Positions 26,081 to 34,107 of a stretch of DNA of 64,000 bases are shown one piece after another. The stretch spans positions 1 to 64,000 of the forward strand of contig NZ_BCBA01000042.1 in assembly GCF_001320245.1 (NCBI RefSeq), read 5' to 3'. Position 1 is the stretch's first letter. Each line of letters begins with the position of its first letter. A program made the position numbers and the translations under genes. The DNA is from Pseudomonas sp. NBRC 111124 (lineage in GTDB: Bacteria; Pseudomonadota; Gammaproteobacteria; Pseudomonadales; Pseudomonadaceae). The notes beneath the pieces are model-generated. The model was not told the DNA's origin, did not search any database, and saw only the letters and a program-made list of their open reading frames with translations.

Positions 26081-27508
26081 ATGTCTGATTCATCCGGAAA
26101 ACTAAAGCTCGGCGCGCTAGTTGCACTTGTGGTTGGTTCGATGATTGGGGGCGGGATCTTCTCGCTGCCGCAAAACATGGCCGCCAGCGCAGGCGTTGGC
26201 GCGGTATTGATAGGTTGGGCGATCACCGCCGTGGGCATGCTGACCTTGGCCTTCGTGTTCCAGACACTGGCCAACCGCAAGCCTGACCTGGATGGCGGCG
26301 TATACGCCTACGCCAAGGCCGGCTTCGGCGATTACATGGGTTTCTCTTCGGCCTGGGGCTACTGGATCAGTGCCTGGCTGGGCAACGTCGGTTACTTCGT
26401 GCTGCTGTTCAGCACACTCGGTTACTTCTTCCCGATCTTCGGAGAAGGCAACACCCCGGCGGCGATTATCGGCGCCTCGGTGCTGCTCTGGGCCGTTCAC
26501 TTCCTGGTACTGCGTGGCATCAAGGAAGCGGCGTTCATCAACCTGGTCACCACCGTGGCCAAGGTCGTGCCGCTGGTGCTGTTTGCCCTGATCTGCCTGT
26601 TCGCCTTCAAGCTCGACGTGTTCACCGCCGACATCTGGGCCGTGGGCACACCCGACCTGGGCAGCGTGATGAACCAGGTGCGCAACATGATGCTGGTTAC
26701 CGTCTGGGTGTTCATCGGTATCGAGGGCGCGAGCATCTTCTCGTCCCGTGCGGAAAAGCGCTCCGACGTGGGCAAAGCCACGGTCATCGGCTTCATCACC
26801 GTGTTGCTGTTCCTGGTGCTGGTCAACGTGCTGTCGCTGGGCATCATGACCCAACCGGAACTGGCCAAGCTGCAGAACCCGTCGATGGCTGCCGTGCTCG
26901 AGCACGTGGTCGGCCACTGGGGCGCGGTGCTGATCAGCGTCGGCCTCATCATCTCGCTGCTCGGGGCCCTGCTGTCGTGGGTGCTGCTGTGCGCCGAGAT
27001 CATGTTCGCCGCCGCCAAGGACCACACCATGCCGGAGTTCCTGCGCCGCGAGAACGCCAACCAGGTGCCGGCCAACGCCCTGTGGCTGACCAACGCCATG
27101 GTGCAGATCTTCCTGGTCATCACCCTGTTCTCCAACAGTACCTACCTGTCGCTGATCTACCTCGCCACCTCGATGATCCTGGTGCCTTACCTGTGGTCGG
27201 CGGCTTATGCCTTCCTGCTGGCACTGCGCAGCGAAACCTACGAACAGGCCCTGGCCGAGCGGCGCAAGGACCTGATCATCGGCGCCATCGCGCTGATATA
27301 CGCCATCTGGCTGCTGTATGCCGGCGGCGTGAAATACCTGCTGCTCTCGGCCCTGCTCTATGCCCCTGGCGCGATCCTGTTCGCCAAGGCCAAGCGTGAA
27401 ATAGGCCAACCGATCTTCACCAACGTGGAAAAACTGATCTTCGCAGCCGTGGTCATCGGCGCCCTGATGGCAGCCTTCGGCCTGTATGACGGCTTCCTGA
27501 CCCTTTGA
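26081..27508 (+). CDS. arcD: Arginine/ornithine antiporter ArcD
   Basis: Exchanges extracellular arginine for ornithine without energy cost, feeding the deiminase pathway. The 475-aa APA-family protein has about 12-13 membrane helices, the N-terminal VGSMIGGGIFSLPQNMAA substrate motif, VFIGIEGASIFSSRAEKRSDVG, and a conserved C-terminal LLYAGGVKYLLLSALLYAPG. It heads arcDABC behind an ANR-type promoter with CAGGAG as ribosome site. arcA follows after 33 bp. Confidence 0.95.
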   Translation: MSDSSGKLKLGALVALVVGSMIGGGIFSLPQNMAASAGVGAVLIGWAITAVGMLTLAFVFQTLANRKPDLDGGVYAYAKAGFGDYMGFSSAWGYWISAWLGNVGYFVLLFSTLGYFFPIFGEGNTPAAIIGASVLLWAVHFLVLRGIKEAAFINLVTTVAKVVPLVLFALICLFAFKLDVFTADIWAVGTPDLGSVMNQVRNMMLVTVWVFIGIEGASIFSSRAEKRSDVGKATVIGFITVLLFLVLVNVLSLGIMTQPELAKLQNPSMAAVLEHVVGHWGAVLISVGLIISLLGALLSWVLLCAEIMFAAAKDHTMPEFLRRENANQVPANALWLTNAMVQIFLVITLFSNSTYLSLIYLATSMILVPYLWSAAYAFLLALRSETYEQALAERRKDLIIGAIALIYAIWLLYAGGVKYLLLSALLYAPGAILFAKAKREIGQPIFTNVEKLIFAAVVIGALMAAFGLYDGFLTL

Positions 27509-27541
27509 CCCACGTCTTCGTTCAATTGGAGGAATGAAACC

Positions 27542-28795
27542 ATGTCCGCTGAAAAACAGAAGTACGGTGTCCACTCCGAAGCCGGCAAACTGCGCAAGGT
27601 AATGGTTTGTGCACCGGGCCTGGCGCACAAGCGGCTGACGCCTAGCAACTGTGACGAACTGCTGTTCGACGACGTGATCTGGGTCGACCAGGCCAAGCGT
27701 GACCATTTCGACTTCGTCACCAAGATGCGTGAACGCGGCGTCGAGGTGCTGGAAATGCACAACCTGCTGACCGACATCGTCCAGCAACCCGAAGCCTTGA
27801 AGTGGATCCTCGACCGCAAGATCACCGATGACACTGTCGGTGTGGGCCTGAAAAACGAAGTGCGCAGCTGGCTCGAAGGCCTCGAGCCGCGTCATTTGGC
27901 CGAGTACCTGATCGGTGGTGTGGCCGGCCAGGACCTGCCGCAGAGCGAAGGCGCCGATGTGGTCAAGATGTACAACGACTACCTGGGCCACTCCAGCTTT
28001 ATCCTGCCGCCACTGCCCAACACGCAGTTCACCCGCGACACCACCTGCTGGATCTACGGTGGCGTGACGCTGAACCCGATGTATTGGCCGGCGCGTCGCC
28101 AGGAAACCCTGCTGACCACTGCCATCTACAAGTTCCACAAGGAGTTCACCAACGCCGACTTCGAAGTCTGGTACGGCGACCCGGACAAGGAGCACGGCCA
28201 GTCCACCCTCGAAGGCGGTGACGTGATGCCGATCGGCAACGGCATCGTGCTGATCGGCATGGGCGAGCGCACCTCACGTCAGGCCATCGGCCAGCTGGCA
28301 CGCAACCTGTTCGCCAAGGGCGCGGTCAAGGAAGTCATCGTCGCCGGCCTGCCGAAGTCCCGCGCCGCCATGCACCTGGACACTGTGTTCAGCTTCTGCG
28401 ACCGCGACCTGGTCACGGTCTTCCCGGAAGTCGTGAAAGAGATCATTCCGTTCATCATCCGTCCGGACGAAAGCAAGCCCTACGGCATGGACGTTCGCCG
28501 CATCAACAAGTCGTTCATCGAGGTGGTCGGCGAGCAGCTGGGCGTCCAGTTGCGTGTGGTCGAAACCGGCGGCAACAGCTTCGCCGCCGAACGCGAACAG
28601 TGGGATGACGGCAACAACGTGGTGGCCATCGAGCCAGGCGTGGTCATTGGCTATGACCGCAACACCTACACCAATACCCTGCTGCGCAAGGCCGGTATCG
28701 AGGTCATCACCATCAGCGCCGGCGAGCTGGGCCGGGGCCGTGGCGGCGGCCACTGCATGACCTGCCCGATCGTGCGCGACCCAATCGACTACTAA
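27542..28795 (+). CDS. arcA: Arginine deiminase
   Basis: Converts arginine to citrulline and ammonia. The 417-aa protein matches P. aeruginosa ADI in length and motifs: FTRDTTCWIYGG (Asp/Arg substrate contacts), LEGGDVMPIG, MHLDTVFSFCDRD with the catalytic His, and nucleophile Cys405 in GGGHCMTCP. The ribosome site GGAGGAATG precedes the ATG. A GC-rich intercistronic hairpin (about 28813-28838) separates it from arcB, as is usual for differential mRNA decay in arc operons. Confidence 0.97.
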   Translation: MSAEKQKYGVHSEAGKLRKVMVCAPGLAHKRLTPSNCDELLFDDVIWVDQAKRDHFDFVTKMRERGVEVLEMHNLLTDIVQQPEALKWILDRKITDDTVGVGLKNEVRSWLEGLEPRHLAEYLIGGVAGQDLPQSEGADVVKMYNDYLGHSSFILPPLPNTQFTRDTTCWIYGGVTLNPMYWPARRQETLLTTAIYKFHKEFTNADFEVWYGDPDKEHGQSTLEGGDVMPIGNGIVLIGMGERTSRQAIGQLARNLFAKGAVKEVIVAGLPKSRAAMHLDTVFSFCDRDLVTVFPEVVKEIIPFIIRPDESKPYGMDVRRINKSFIEVVGEQLGVQLRVVETGGNSFAAEREQWDDGNNVVAIEPGVVIGYDRNTYTNTLLRKAGIEVITISAGELGRGRGGGHCMTCPIVRDPIDY

Positions 28796-28864
28796 CGCCC
28801 ATTACCCCCGGCCGCCCTCACAAAGCGGCGGCCGGTGTGTTCACCAAACTCAAGGAGAAATGTC

Positions 28865-29875
28865 ATGGCGTTCAACATTCACAACCGCAACCTGCTCAGC
28901 CTCGAACACCACACCACCCGCGAGCTGAAGTACCTGCTGGACCTGTCCCGCGACCTCAAGCGCGCCAAGTACACCGGCACCGAGCAGCAGCACCTGAAGG
29001 GCAACAATATCGCCCTGATCTTCGAGAAGACTTCGACCCGCACCCGCTGCGCCTTCGAAGTCGCCGCCTATGATCAGGGCGCCAACGTCACCTACATCGA
29101 CCCCAACTCCTCGCAAATCGGCCACAAGGAAAGCATGAAGGACACCGCCCGCGTGCTCGGGCGCATGTACGACGCCATCGAGTACCGCGGCTTCAAGCAG
29201 GAAATCGTCGAAGAGCTGGCCAAGTTCGCCGGCGTACCGGTGTTCAACGGCCTGACCGATGAATACCACCCGACCCAAATGATCGCCGACGTGCTGACCA
29301 TGCGTGAGCACAGCGACAAGCCGCTGCACGACATCAGCTACGCCTACCTGGGCGACGCCCGCAACAACATGGGCAACTCGCTGCTGCTGATCGGTGCCAA
29401 GCTCGGCATGGACGTGCGCATCGCGGCACCGAAGGCGCTGTGGCCACATGAGGACCTGGTCGAGCGCTGCCACAAGTACGCCGAAGAAAGCGGCGCGCGC
29501 ATCACCCTGACCGAAGACCCCAAGGCCGCGGTCAAGGGCGTCGACTTCATCCACACCGACGTCTGGGTGTCGATGGGCGAGCCGATCGAAGCCTGGGGCG
29601 AGCGCATCAAGCAGCTCAAGCCCTACCAGGTAAACAAGGAGCTGATGAAAGCCAGCGGCAACCCACGGACCAAATTCATGCACTGCCTGCCGGCGTTCCA
29701 CAACTCCGAGACCAAGGTCGGCAAGCAAATTGCCGAACAGTATCCGGACCTGGCCAACGGCATCGAAGTGACCGATGACGTGTTCGAGTCGCCAGCGTGC
29801 ATCGCCTTCGAGCAGGCGGAAAACCGCATGCACACCATCAAGGCGATCCTGGTTTCGACCCTGGCTGACCTGTAA
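28865..29875 (+). CDS. arcB: Ornithine carbamoyltransferase, catabolic
   Basis: Phosphorolyses citrulline to ornithine and carbamoyl phosphate. The 336-aa protein has the carbamoyl-phosphate loop STRTR in EKTSTRTRCAFEVAAYD, the HPTQ motif in YHPTQMIAD, DVWVSMGE and the HCLPAFH catalytic cysteine. The length of 336 aa and the ArcA/ArcC context mark it as the catabolic (ArcB) rather than the biosynthetic enzyme. The ATG at 28865 with AAGGAGAAATGTC upstream is clear. A strong hairpin (about 29883-29911) lies before arcC. Confidence 0.97.
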   Translation: MAFNIHNRNLLSLEHHTTRELKYLLDLSRDLKRAKYTGTEQQHLKGNNIALIFEKTSTRTRCAFEVAAYDQGANVTYIDPNSSQIGHKESMKDTARVLGRMYDAIEYRGFKQEIVEELAKFAGVPVFNGLTDEYHPTQMIADVLTMREHSDKPLHDISYAYLGDARNNMGNSLLLIGAKLGMDVRIAAPKALWPHEDLVERCHKYAEESGARITLTEDPKAAVKGVDFIHTDVWVSMGEPIEAWGERIKQLKPYQVNKELMKASGNPRTKFMHCLPAFHNSETKVGKQIAEQYPDLANGIEVTDDVFESPACIAFEQAENRMHTIKAILVSTLADL

Positions 29876-29938
29876 GCCGGCCGCGCCGCCCCGGCCCCTG
29901 GGGCGGCGCCCTTCCCTCTTCGTTAAAGGACATTCCCC

Positions 29939-30868
29939 ATGCGTATCGTTGTTGCATTGGGCGGCAACGCCCTCCTGCGCCGTGGCGAACCCATGACCGC
30001 TGACAACCAGCGCGCCAATATCCGCACGGCCACCGAACAGATCGCCAAAATTCACCCCGGCAACGAACTGGTCATCGCCCACGGTAACGGTCCGCAGGTT
30101 GGCCTGCTGGCCCTGCAAGGGCTGTCGTACAAACCCGACGAAGCCTACCCGCTGGACGTGCTGGGTGCCGAGACCGAAGGCATGATCGGCTACATGATCG
30201 AACAGGAGCTGGGTAACCTGCTGGACTTCGAAGTGCCGTTCGCCACCCTGCTGACCCAGGTGGAAGTGGACGCCAACGATCCGGCCTTCAAGGACCCGAG
30301 CAAGTTCATCGGCCCGGTCTACAGCAAGGAAGAGGCCGAGCGACTGGCCAAGGAAAAAGGCTGGGTGGTCAAGGCCGACGGCGACAAGTACCGCCGCGTG
30401 GTCGCCAGCCCGAAACCCAAGCGCATCTTCGAAATCCGTCCGATCAAATGGCTGCTGGAGAAAAGCAGCATCGTGATCTGCGCGGGAGGTGGCGGCATCC
30501 CCACCATGTACGATGAGCACAAGAAGCTCAAAGGCATCGAAGCGGTAATCGACAAAGACCTGTGCTCGGCGCTGCTGGCCGAACAGCTGGAAGCCGACCT
30601 TCTGGTAATCGCCACGGACGTCGATGGCGCCTACATTGACTGGGGCAAGCCGACACAGAAAGCCATTGCCCAGGCCCACCCCGACGAGCTCGAACGCCTC
30701 GGCTTCGCGGCCGGCTCCATGGGGCCGAAGGTGCAGGCAGCCTGCGACTTCGCCCGGCACACCGGCAAAGTGGCGGTGATCAGCTCGCTGGAGAACATCG
30801 AGGGCATCGTCAAAGGCACCGCCGGCACCCGCGTGAGCACCGAAAAGCCCGGTATCAGCTACCGTTGA
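29939..30868 (+). CDS. arcC: Carbamate kinase
   Basis: Makes ATP from carbamoyl phosphate and ADP, the energy-yielding step of the pathway. The 309-aa amino-acid-kinase fold protein starts with VALGGNALLRRG and has AHGNGPQVGLL, ICAGGGGIP, DKDLCSALLA and ATDVDGAYIDWG. It is the last gene of arcDABC; a GC-rich hairpin follows (30877-30897, then ATTTTC), which probably ends the operon before the DUF5064-like gene. Confidence 0.97.
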   Translation: MRIVVALGGNALLRRGEPMTADNQRANIRTATEQIAKIHPGNELVIAHGNGPQVGLLALQGLSYKPDEAYPLDVLGAETEGMIGYMIEQELGNLLDFEVPFATLLTQVEVDANDPAFKDPSKFIGPVYSKEEAERLAKEKGWVVKADGDKYRRVVASPKPKRIFEIRPIKWLLEKSSIVICAGGGGIPTMYDEHKKLKGIEAVIDKDLCSALLAEQLEADLLVIATDVDGAYIDWGKPTQKAIAQAHPDELERLGFAAGSMGPKVQAACDFARHTGKVAVISSLENIEGIVKGTAGTRVSTEKPGISYR

Positions 30869-30874
30869 TTGCAG

Positions 30875-30902
30875 TGGGCGGGCTGACGGGGCCCGCCATT
30901 TT
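30875..30902 (+). terminator. Probable terminator/attenuator after arcC
   Basis: Stem GGCGGGC (30877-30883) with GCCCGCC (30891-30897) followed by ATTTT. Short T-run, so it may be leaky and allow read-through to the next gene. Confidence 0.5.
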
Positions 30903-30923
30903 CACCTTCCGGAGGAGTTTGCC

Positions 30924-31292
30924 ATGGCCCAGTTCCACCCCGGTCATGTACATATCGAGCGCACTGCGCTGACCAAGAACGACCACAGTTACGACCTCAA
31001 CATTGAGTACGAAGCGTTTTCAGACCCCAAGGAAGGCAGAGGCATCCAGTTCCGCATGCATGGCAGCATCGAGGGCAAGACCGTCGATGACACGTTCTTC
31101 CTGGCCAAGGATCAGGTGCTGCCAAGTTTTCTTAGCGTGGCTTCGCGCAAGGCCCAATCCTACCTCGCGCCGCATCAGAAGTTCGAAACGCTGGGTTCGC
31201 CGCACAAGCTTTACGACGCCATGTTCGAAGACATTCGACAGAAGCTGGATGTAAAATCGGGCGACCCGATCAAGCCTGAACACCTTGAGTAG
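30924..31292 (+). CDS. DUF5064-family protein
   Basis: A 122-aa soluble protein preceded by a very strong GGAGGAG ribosome site. I recognise it as the small Pseudomonas family annotated DUF5064 that commonly follows arcC; the function is unknown. Composition is hydrophilic with no signal peptide or membrane segment. The first half is predicted mostly beta (HVHIERTAL..YDLNIEYEAF, separate segments), the second half helical. It probably has a role under the low-oxygen conditions that induce arc genes, but this is inferred from position only. Confidence 0.75.
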   Translation: MAQFHPGHVHIERTALTKNDHSYDLNIEYEAFSDPKEGRGIQFRMHGSIEGKTVDDTFFLAKDQVLPSFLSVASRKAQSYLAPHQKFETLGSPHKLYDAMFEDIRQKLDVKSGDPIKPEHLE

Positions 31293-31811
31293 TTTCAAGA
31301 ACCGGGGCTGCTCTGCAGCCTCGGCGGCTTGCATATGACCAGTAAGTCGCTGGACGTCGTGGAGTACCGTCGATAAAAAACCCGTTCTTACCCTTGGGCC
31401 GCTCATTGGTAACCCCGTCATGAGGACAATATGCGGTTTTTCAATCACGTCATTGACCAGCGCGCGCCGATGAACACTTCGCCCTCCTCGCCATAGCGCA
31501 TTAGAAATATTTTGAAATACTTATAGAGACAAGGCTAAATCGTTTTAACAGTAAAAATTCCTACAGATAAGCTCCAACAAATGAACCAATGCCCACAGTA
31601 TTTACATGCCATTGGAAAAGCCAGTTACCCTTACCCCTCGCTCGTATGAAGCACACACCTCAGGAAGTACGCAGGTTGCCGCTATTTTAACCATCCAGTT
31701 ACAAAAAAAGACGCACTAAAAAACAAAATTAAAGACCGAGCAAATCAGTCAGTCTTTCAGTAATAAAGTGCTACACAGGTGTATTGACGCATTTTTTAGA
31801 GCGGTGCTAGC
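31293..31811. other. AT-rich intergenic region before the accessory operon
   Basis: About 520 bp with no convincing gene. From about 31500 the sequence is clearly AT-richer than the flanks, marking the left edge of the acquired segment. It holds a hairpin behind the DUF5064-like gene (31304-31326), a possible -35 TTGACG at 31784-31789 without a good -10, and several very short frames, of which 31431-31496 has a good ribosome site and 31606-31719 does not. Confidence 0.5.
31431..31496 (+). other. 21-codon open frame with strong ribosome site (remnant or leader peptide)
   Basis: ATG at 31431 is preceded by GAGGA with five-base spacing, unusual for a random frame. The 21-residue product MRFFNHVIDQRAPMNTSPSS(P) has no recognisable family. 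It may be the 5' stub of a gene replaced by the island, or a short expressed peptide. Confidence 0.3.
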
Positions 31812-33302
31812 GTGCGCCCACAAAAAATTTACATACTATGCGTGGGTGCAATGTCGGTCTCAATGGATTGTGGCGACAATGATAATGTTGCCGAGCTTCT
31901 AAGTTTTCTTTCGCCTGACCTTCTATCGAAGTCGGACTTTGTACTTTTGGTAGGCTCGTATGCTGAGGGCCTGGCAAATTCAACGTCGGATATCGACCTC
32001 TATGCCTATTGTGAAACAGGCTATCAAGGTGTACTGCATAACGCTGGCATGATGAGACAGCGACCTGGGCAGAACGTCGAAGTCTCCGTCATTGACCGTG
32101 GCTTTTTTGAGCGTTATCTAAAAAAAGCCAACAGCGAAAACTATGATGGTTTTCCAGCACGCGACATCGAAATCATCCACAAATTACTGAAGGGCAAGGT
32201 CCTCTTTGGCCAATCCGCCCACCTGACATTAACAAGCCAGGTTCAAATAGCATCTTTCGACGAAAAAGTCATAACCTACGCCCAAGACTTCTCGATCAGT
32301 CATTACGATGACATGATCGGTGCTCACGTAGAACGTGATTATGCCTCAGCAGCGCTGTTTTCTCGTTTCCTGGTAGACAGCGCCGTGGACACTGCCCTGG
32401 CCGCAGTGGGCGATACGTATCAGAAGTACAAATGGCGCTTGAAGCGCGCGGCACGCGCGCTACCAGCGGCTGTCCATGATGAATATCTTCAGGTGACTTT
32501 CAATGCGACGCTGTCCTCCGACGAAGCCTATGCCAGGCATTGTTTCCAAGCCCTTCGCCTATACAGAAGGCTGCTGTGGGGTGCTTGGTTCGGCCATCAC
32601 ACGCACGCAGAGAACGCTCAGTCGTCAGAACACAAGGCTCCGCAGTTTATGACAGACACCTGGGCCTTACCCTATGTCAGCCATGGCACAAGGCTGATCA
32701 AACACCAACTTAAGGTCTATCGCGTAGAGTTACTGGCGCAGTTAATCGTCTGTTTCGCGTTTCAGCCTCGATCTTACGCTGCGATCATCGCCATGGGTGA
32801 GAAAAGTGGCCATCAACGCCGCGATGTAATAGCTGCCATGGATAACCTGATGGCGATGGGATTGCTGGCGCAAATAACGCCTGAATCTGATCATTTAGGT
32901 AGATCTTCTATCAAGGACGACAGGACGTTTCCAATGAATACTGGCGAGCGTAGTATCATTGCCCCTGCAAAAAAGGGCGATGCGATATCGATCATTCTCA
33001 AGTTGGTGGGCGAAGTCTGCAATCTGGACTGCAGCTACTGTTACGAAAAGCGCAAACCTTACGAGGGCGCGCGTACCTTGGACCCTGAGGACCTTCGGCA
33101 CCTCTTTATCACCATGCCCGAGACGCGATTCGCCATTGAGCTACATGGGGGGCGAACCACTTCTCTATTCCAAGCGCCGCTTCAAGGAAATTGCCGAGCT
33201 ACTCAAGACCCACTCGGACAAAATCACCCGCGTCACGATGCAGACAAACGGAACGCTGCTCAACAAGGCGTGGCTGTCTTTTCTAACAGAGCATTTCCCT
33301 AG
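31812..33302 (+). CDS. Nucleotidyltransferase - winged helix - radical SAM fusion (N-terminal part, frameshifted)
   Basis: The N-terminal domain is a minimal nucleotidyltransferase: LLVGSYAEG (GS at residues 48-49) and STSDIDLYAY (DID 60-62) are the pol-beta-type active site. A helical region follows, then a winged-helix-like segment (about 315-360, PRSYAAIIAMGEKSGHQRRD), then the start of a radical SAM domain with CNLDCSYC (C403, C407, C410). The reading frame is lost just after ELHGG (about residue 443) in a G6 run at 33147-33152; the real continuation lies in the next frame to 34107. Residues after that point (to 33302) are nonsense. The start is uncertain: GTG 31812, ATG 31851 and ATG 31863 are all possible. 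The winged helix could bind a leader peptide, as RRE domains do (inference). It is the first gene of the island operon. Confidence 0.75.
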   Translation: MRPQKIYILCVGAMSVSMDCGDNDNVAELLSFLSPDLLSKSDFVLLVGSYAEGLANSTSDIDLYAYCETGYQGVLHNAGMMRQRPGQNVEVSVIDRGFFERYLKKANSENYDGFPARDIEIIHKLLKGKVLFGQSAHLTLTSQVQIASFDEKVITYAQDFSISHYDDMIGAHVERDYASAALFSRFLVDSAVDTALAAVGDTYQKYKWRLKRAARALPAAVHDEYLQVTFNATLSSDEAYARHCFQALRLYRRLLWGAWFGHHTHAENAQSSEHKAPQFMTDTWALPYVSHGTRLIKHQLKVYRVELLAQLIVCFAFQPRSYAAIIAMGEKSGHQRRDVIAAMDNLMAMGLLAQITPESDHLGRSSIKDDRTFPMNTGERSIIAPAKKGDAISIILKLVGEVCNLDCSYCYEKRKPYEGARTLDPEDLRHLFITMPETRFAIELHGGRTTSLFQAPLQGNCRATQDPLGQNHPRHDADKRNAAQQGVAVFSNRAFP

Positions 33303-34107
33303 CCTGCAACTCGGTATCAGTTGCGATGGCCCCAGTTCCCACGATGCCTTGCGCCAGGATTATCAGAACCGTCCTAGCCTGAAGGATGTCGAGTCCGCGT
33401 TTCGCTTGTGTGAAAGCGAGAACATCAATATTGGGGTCATTTGCGTTGTCACGCGCTCGTCACTTGAAAGGGCAGCCGAAACGGCGAAATATTTCGCCGC
33501 GTGGTCCTGCATCAAGGCGGTAAAACTGGTGCCGTGCTTTGACTACTCGGGTCACGCCGAACCCGGTACACGACGACGAGAAAAACTTGCGCAGCTCATT
33601 TACACTTCGCGTCCCGAAATGTTGCCATGGGCCATCACCGCTGAAGCGTACACCCGCTTCTTAGCGTCCTTTTCAAGTGCTTGGCAGTCCGAGTTCTACC
33701 GCCACTATATTTTAGAGCCTGACATTACAATTATTCGGAAGTTCTCCAATGCTTCCGTGAACCACTGCCATTACAGTGCAAAAAAATGTGGCCACGTACT
33801 CACCCTCTATCCTGATGGCCAGGTGGGCGCCTGCGATGAATTGTGCAAAAGCGACATTGGGCTCATACCCACCCACAGGTTCAACCTGGAAGGTTTCACA
33901 GAGCGTGTAGCCGCATTTTCCAATGACGCCGTCGTCTCCAGGCTTCAGCAGGCGTGCCAAGCCTGTGATTACTACTCCGTGTGTGGCGGCGGCTGTATTG
34001 CAACGCGCCGACGCTTGGCGGAGCACGGTCGCGAGGCTGCGTATTGCCAACATCGGATAACCCTTATCAACAATACTTCCGCACTGATCGAGGCCACACC
34101 ATGCTGA
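33145..34107 (+). CDS. Radical SAM/SPASM protein, C-terminal part of the frameshifted fusion
   Basis: This is the continuation of the preceding frame after the G6 run. It begins with GGEPLLY, the conserved block after the radical SAM CX3CX2C motif, continues through the TIM-barrel half (VTMQTNGTLL, LGISCDGP), and ends in a SPASM auxiliary Fe-S domain: LTLYPDGQVGACDE and CX2CX5CX3C at C271, C274, C280 and C284 (numbered from the in-frame ATG at 33145), then a late Cys. SPASM enzymes mostly modify peptides or act as sulfatase maturases. Deleting one G would give a single protein of about 765 aa from 31812. The ATG at 33145 exists but has no good ribosome site, so independent translation is doubtful. 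It overlaps the next gene by 7 bp. Confidence 0.75.
   Translation: MGGEPLLYSKRRFKEIAELLKTHSDKITRVTMQTNGTLLNKAWLSFLTEHFPSLQLGISCDGPSSHDALRQDYQNRPSLKDVESAFRLCESENINIGVICVVTRSSLERAAETAKYFAAWSCIKAVKLVPCFDYSGHAEPGTRRREKLAQLIYTSRPEMLPWAITAEAYTRFLASFSSAWQSEFYRHYILEPDITIIRKFSNASVNHCHYSAKKCGHVLTLYPDGQVGACDELCKSDIGLIPTHRFNLEGFTERVAAFSNDAVVSRLQQACQACDYYSVCGGGCIATRRRLAEHGREAAYCQHRITLINNTSALIEATPC
33147..33152 (+). other. G6 homopolymer at the frameshift point
   Basis: Six consecutive G bases. With five, the codons read ELHGGEPLLY without interruption, which is the canonical radical SAM pattern. One extra base is therefore either a sequencing/assembly error, a true inactivating mutation, or a slippery or phase-variable tract. 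Confidence 0.8.

Noticed and set aside
26117..28195. 692-codon minus-strand frame opposite arcD-arcA
   Set aside because: It spans two genuine genes and their gap and is only an antisense frame.
28850..30760. 636-codon minus-strand frame opposite arcB-arcC
   Set aside because: Antisense to two well-recognised enzymes; no domain visible.
31606..31719. 37-codon frame as a precursor peptide
   Set aside because: No Shine-Dalgarno and no conserved features; kept only as a remark in the boundary finding.
32959..33144. Apparent earlier start of the radical SAM C-terminal frame
   Set aside because: Before the G6 run the conserved radical SAM residues (CNLDCSYC) are in the other frame, so this stretch is not translated in this frame.
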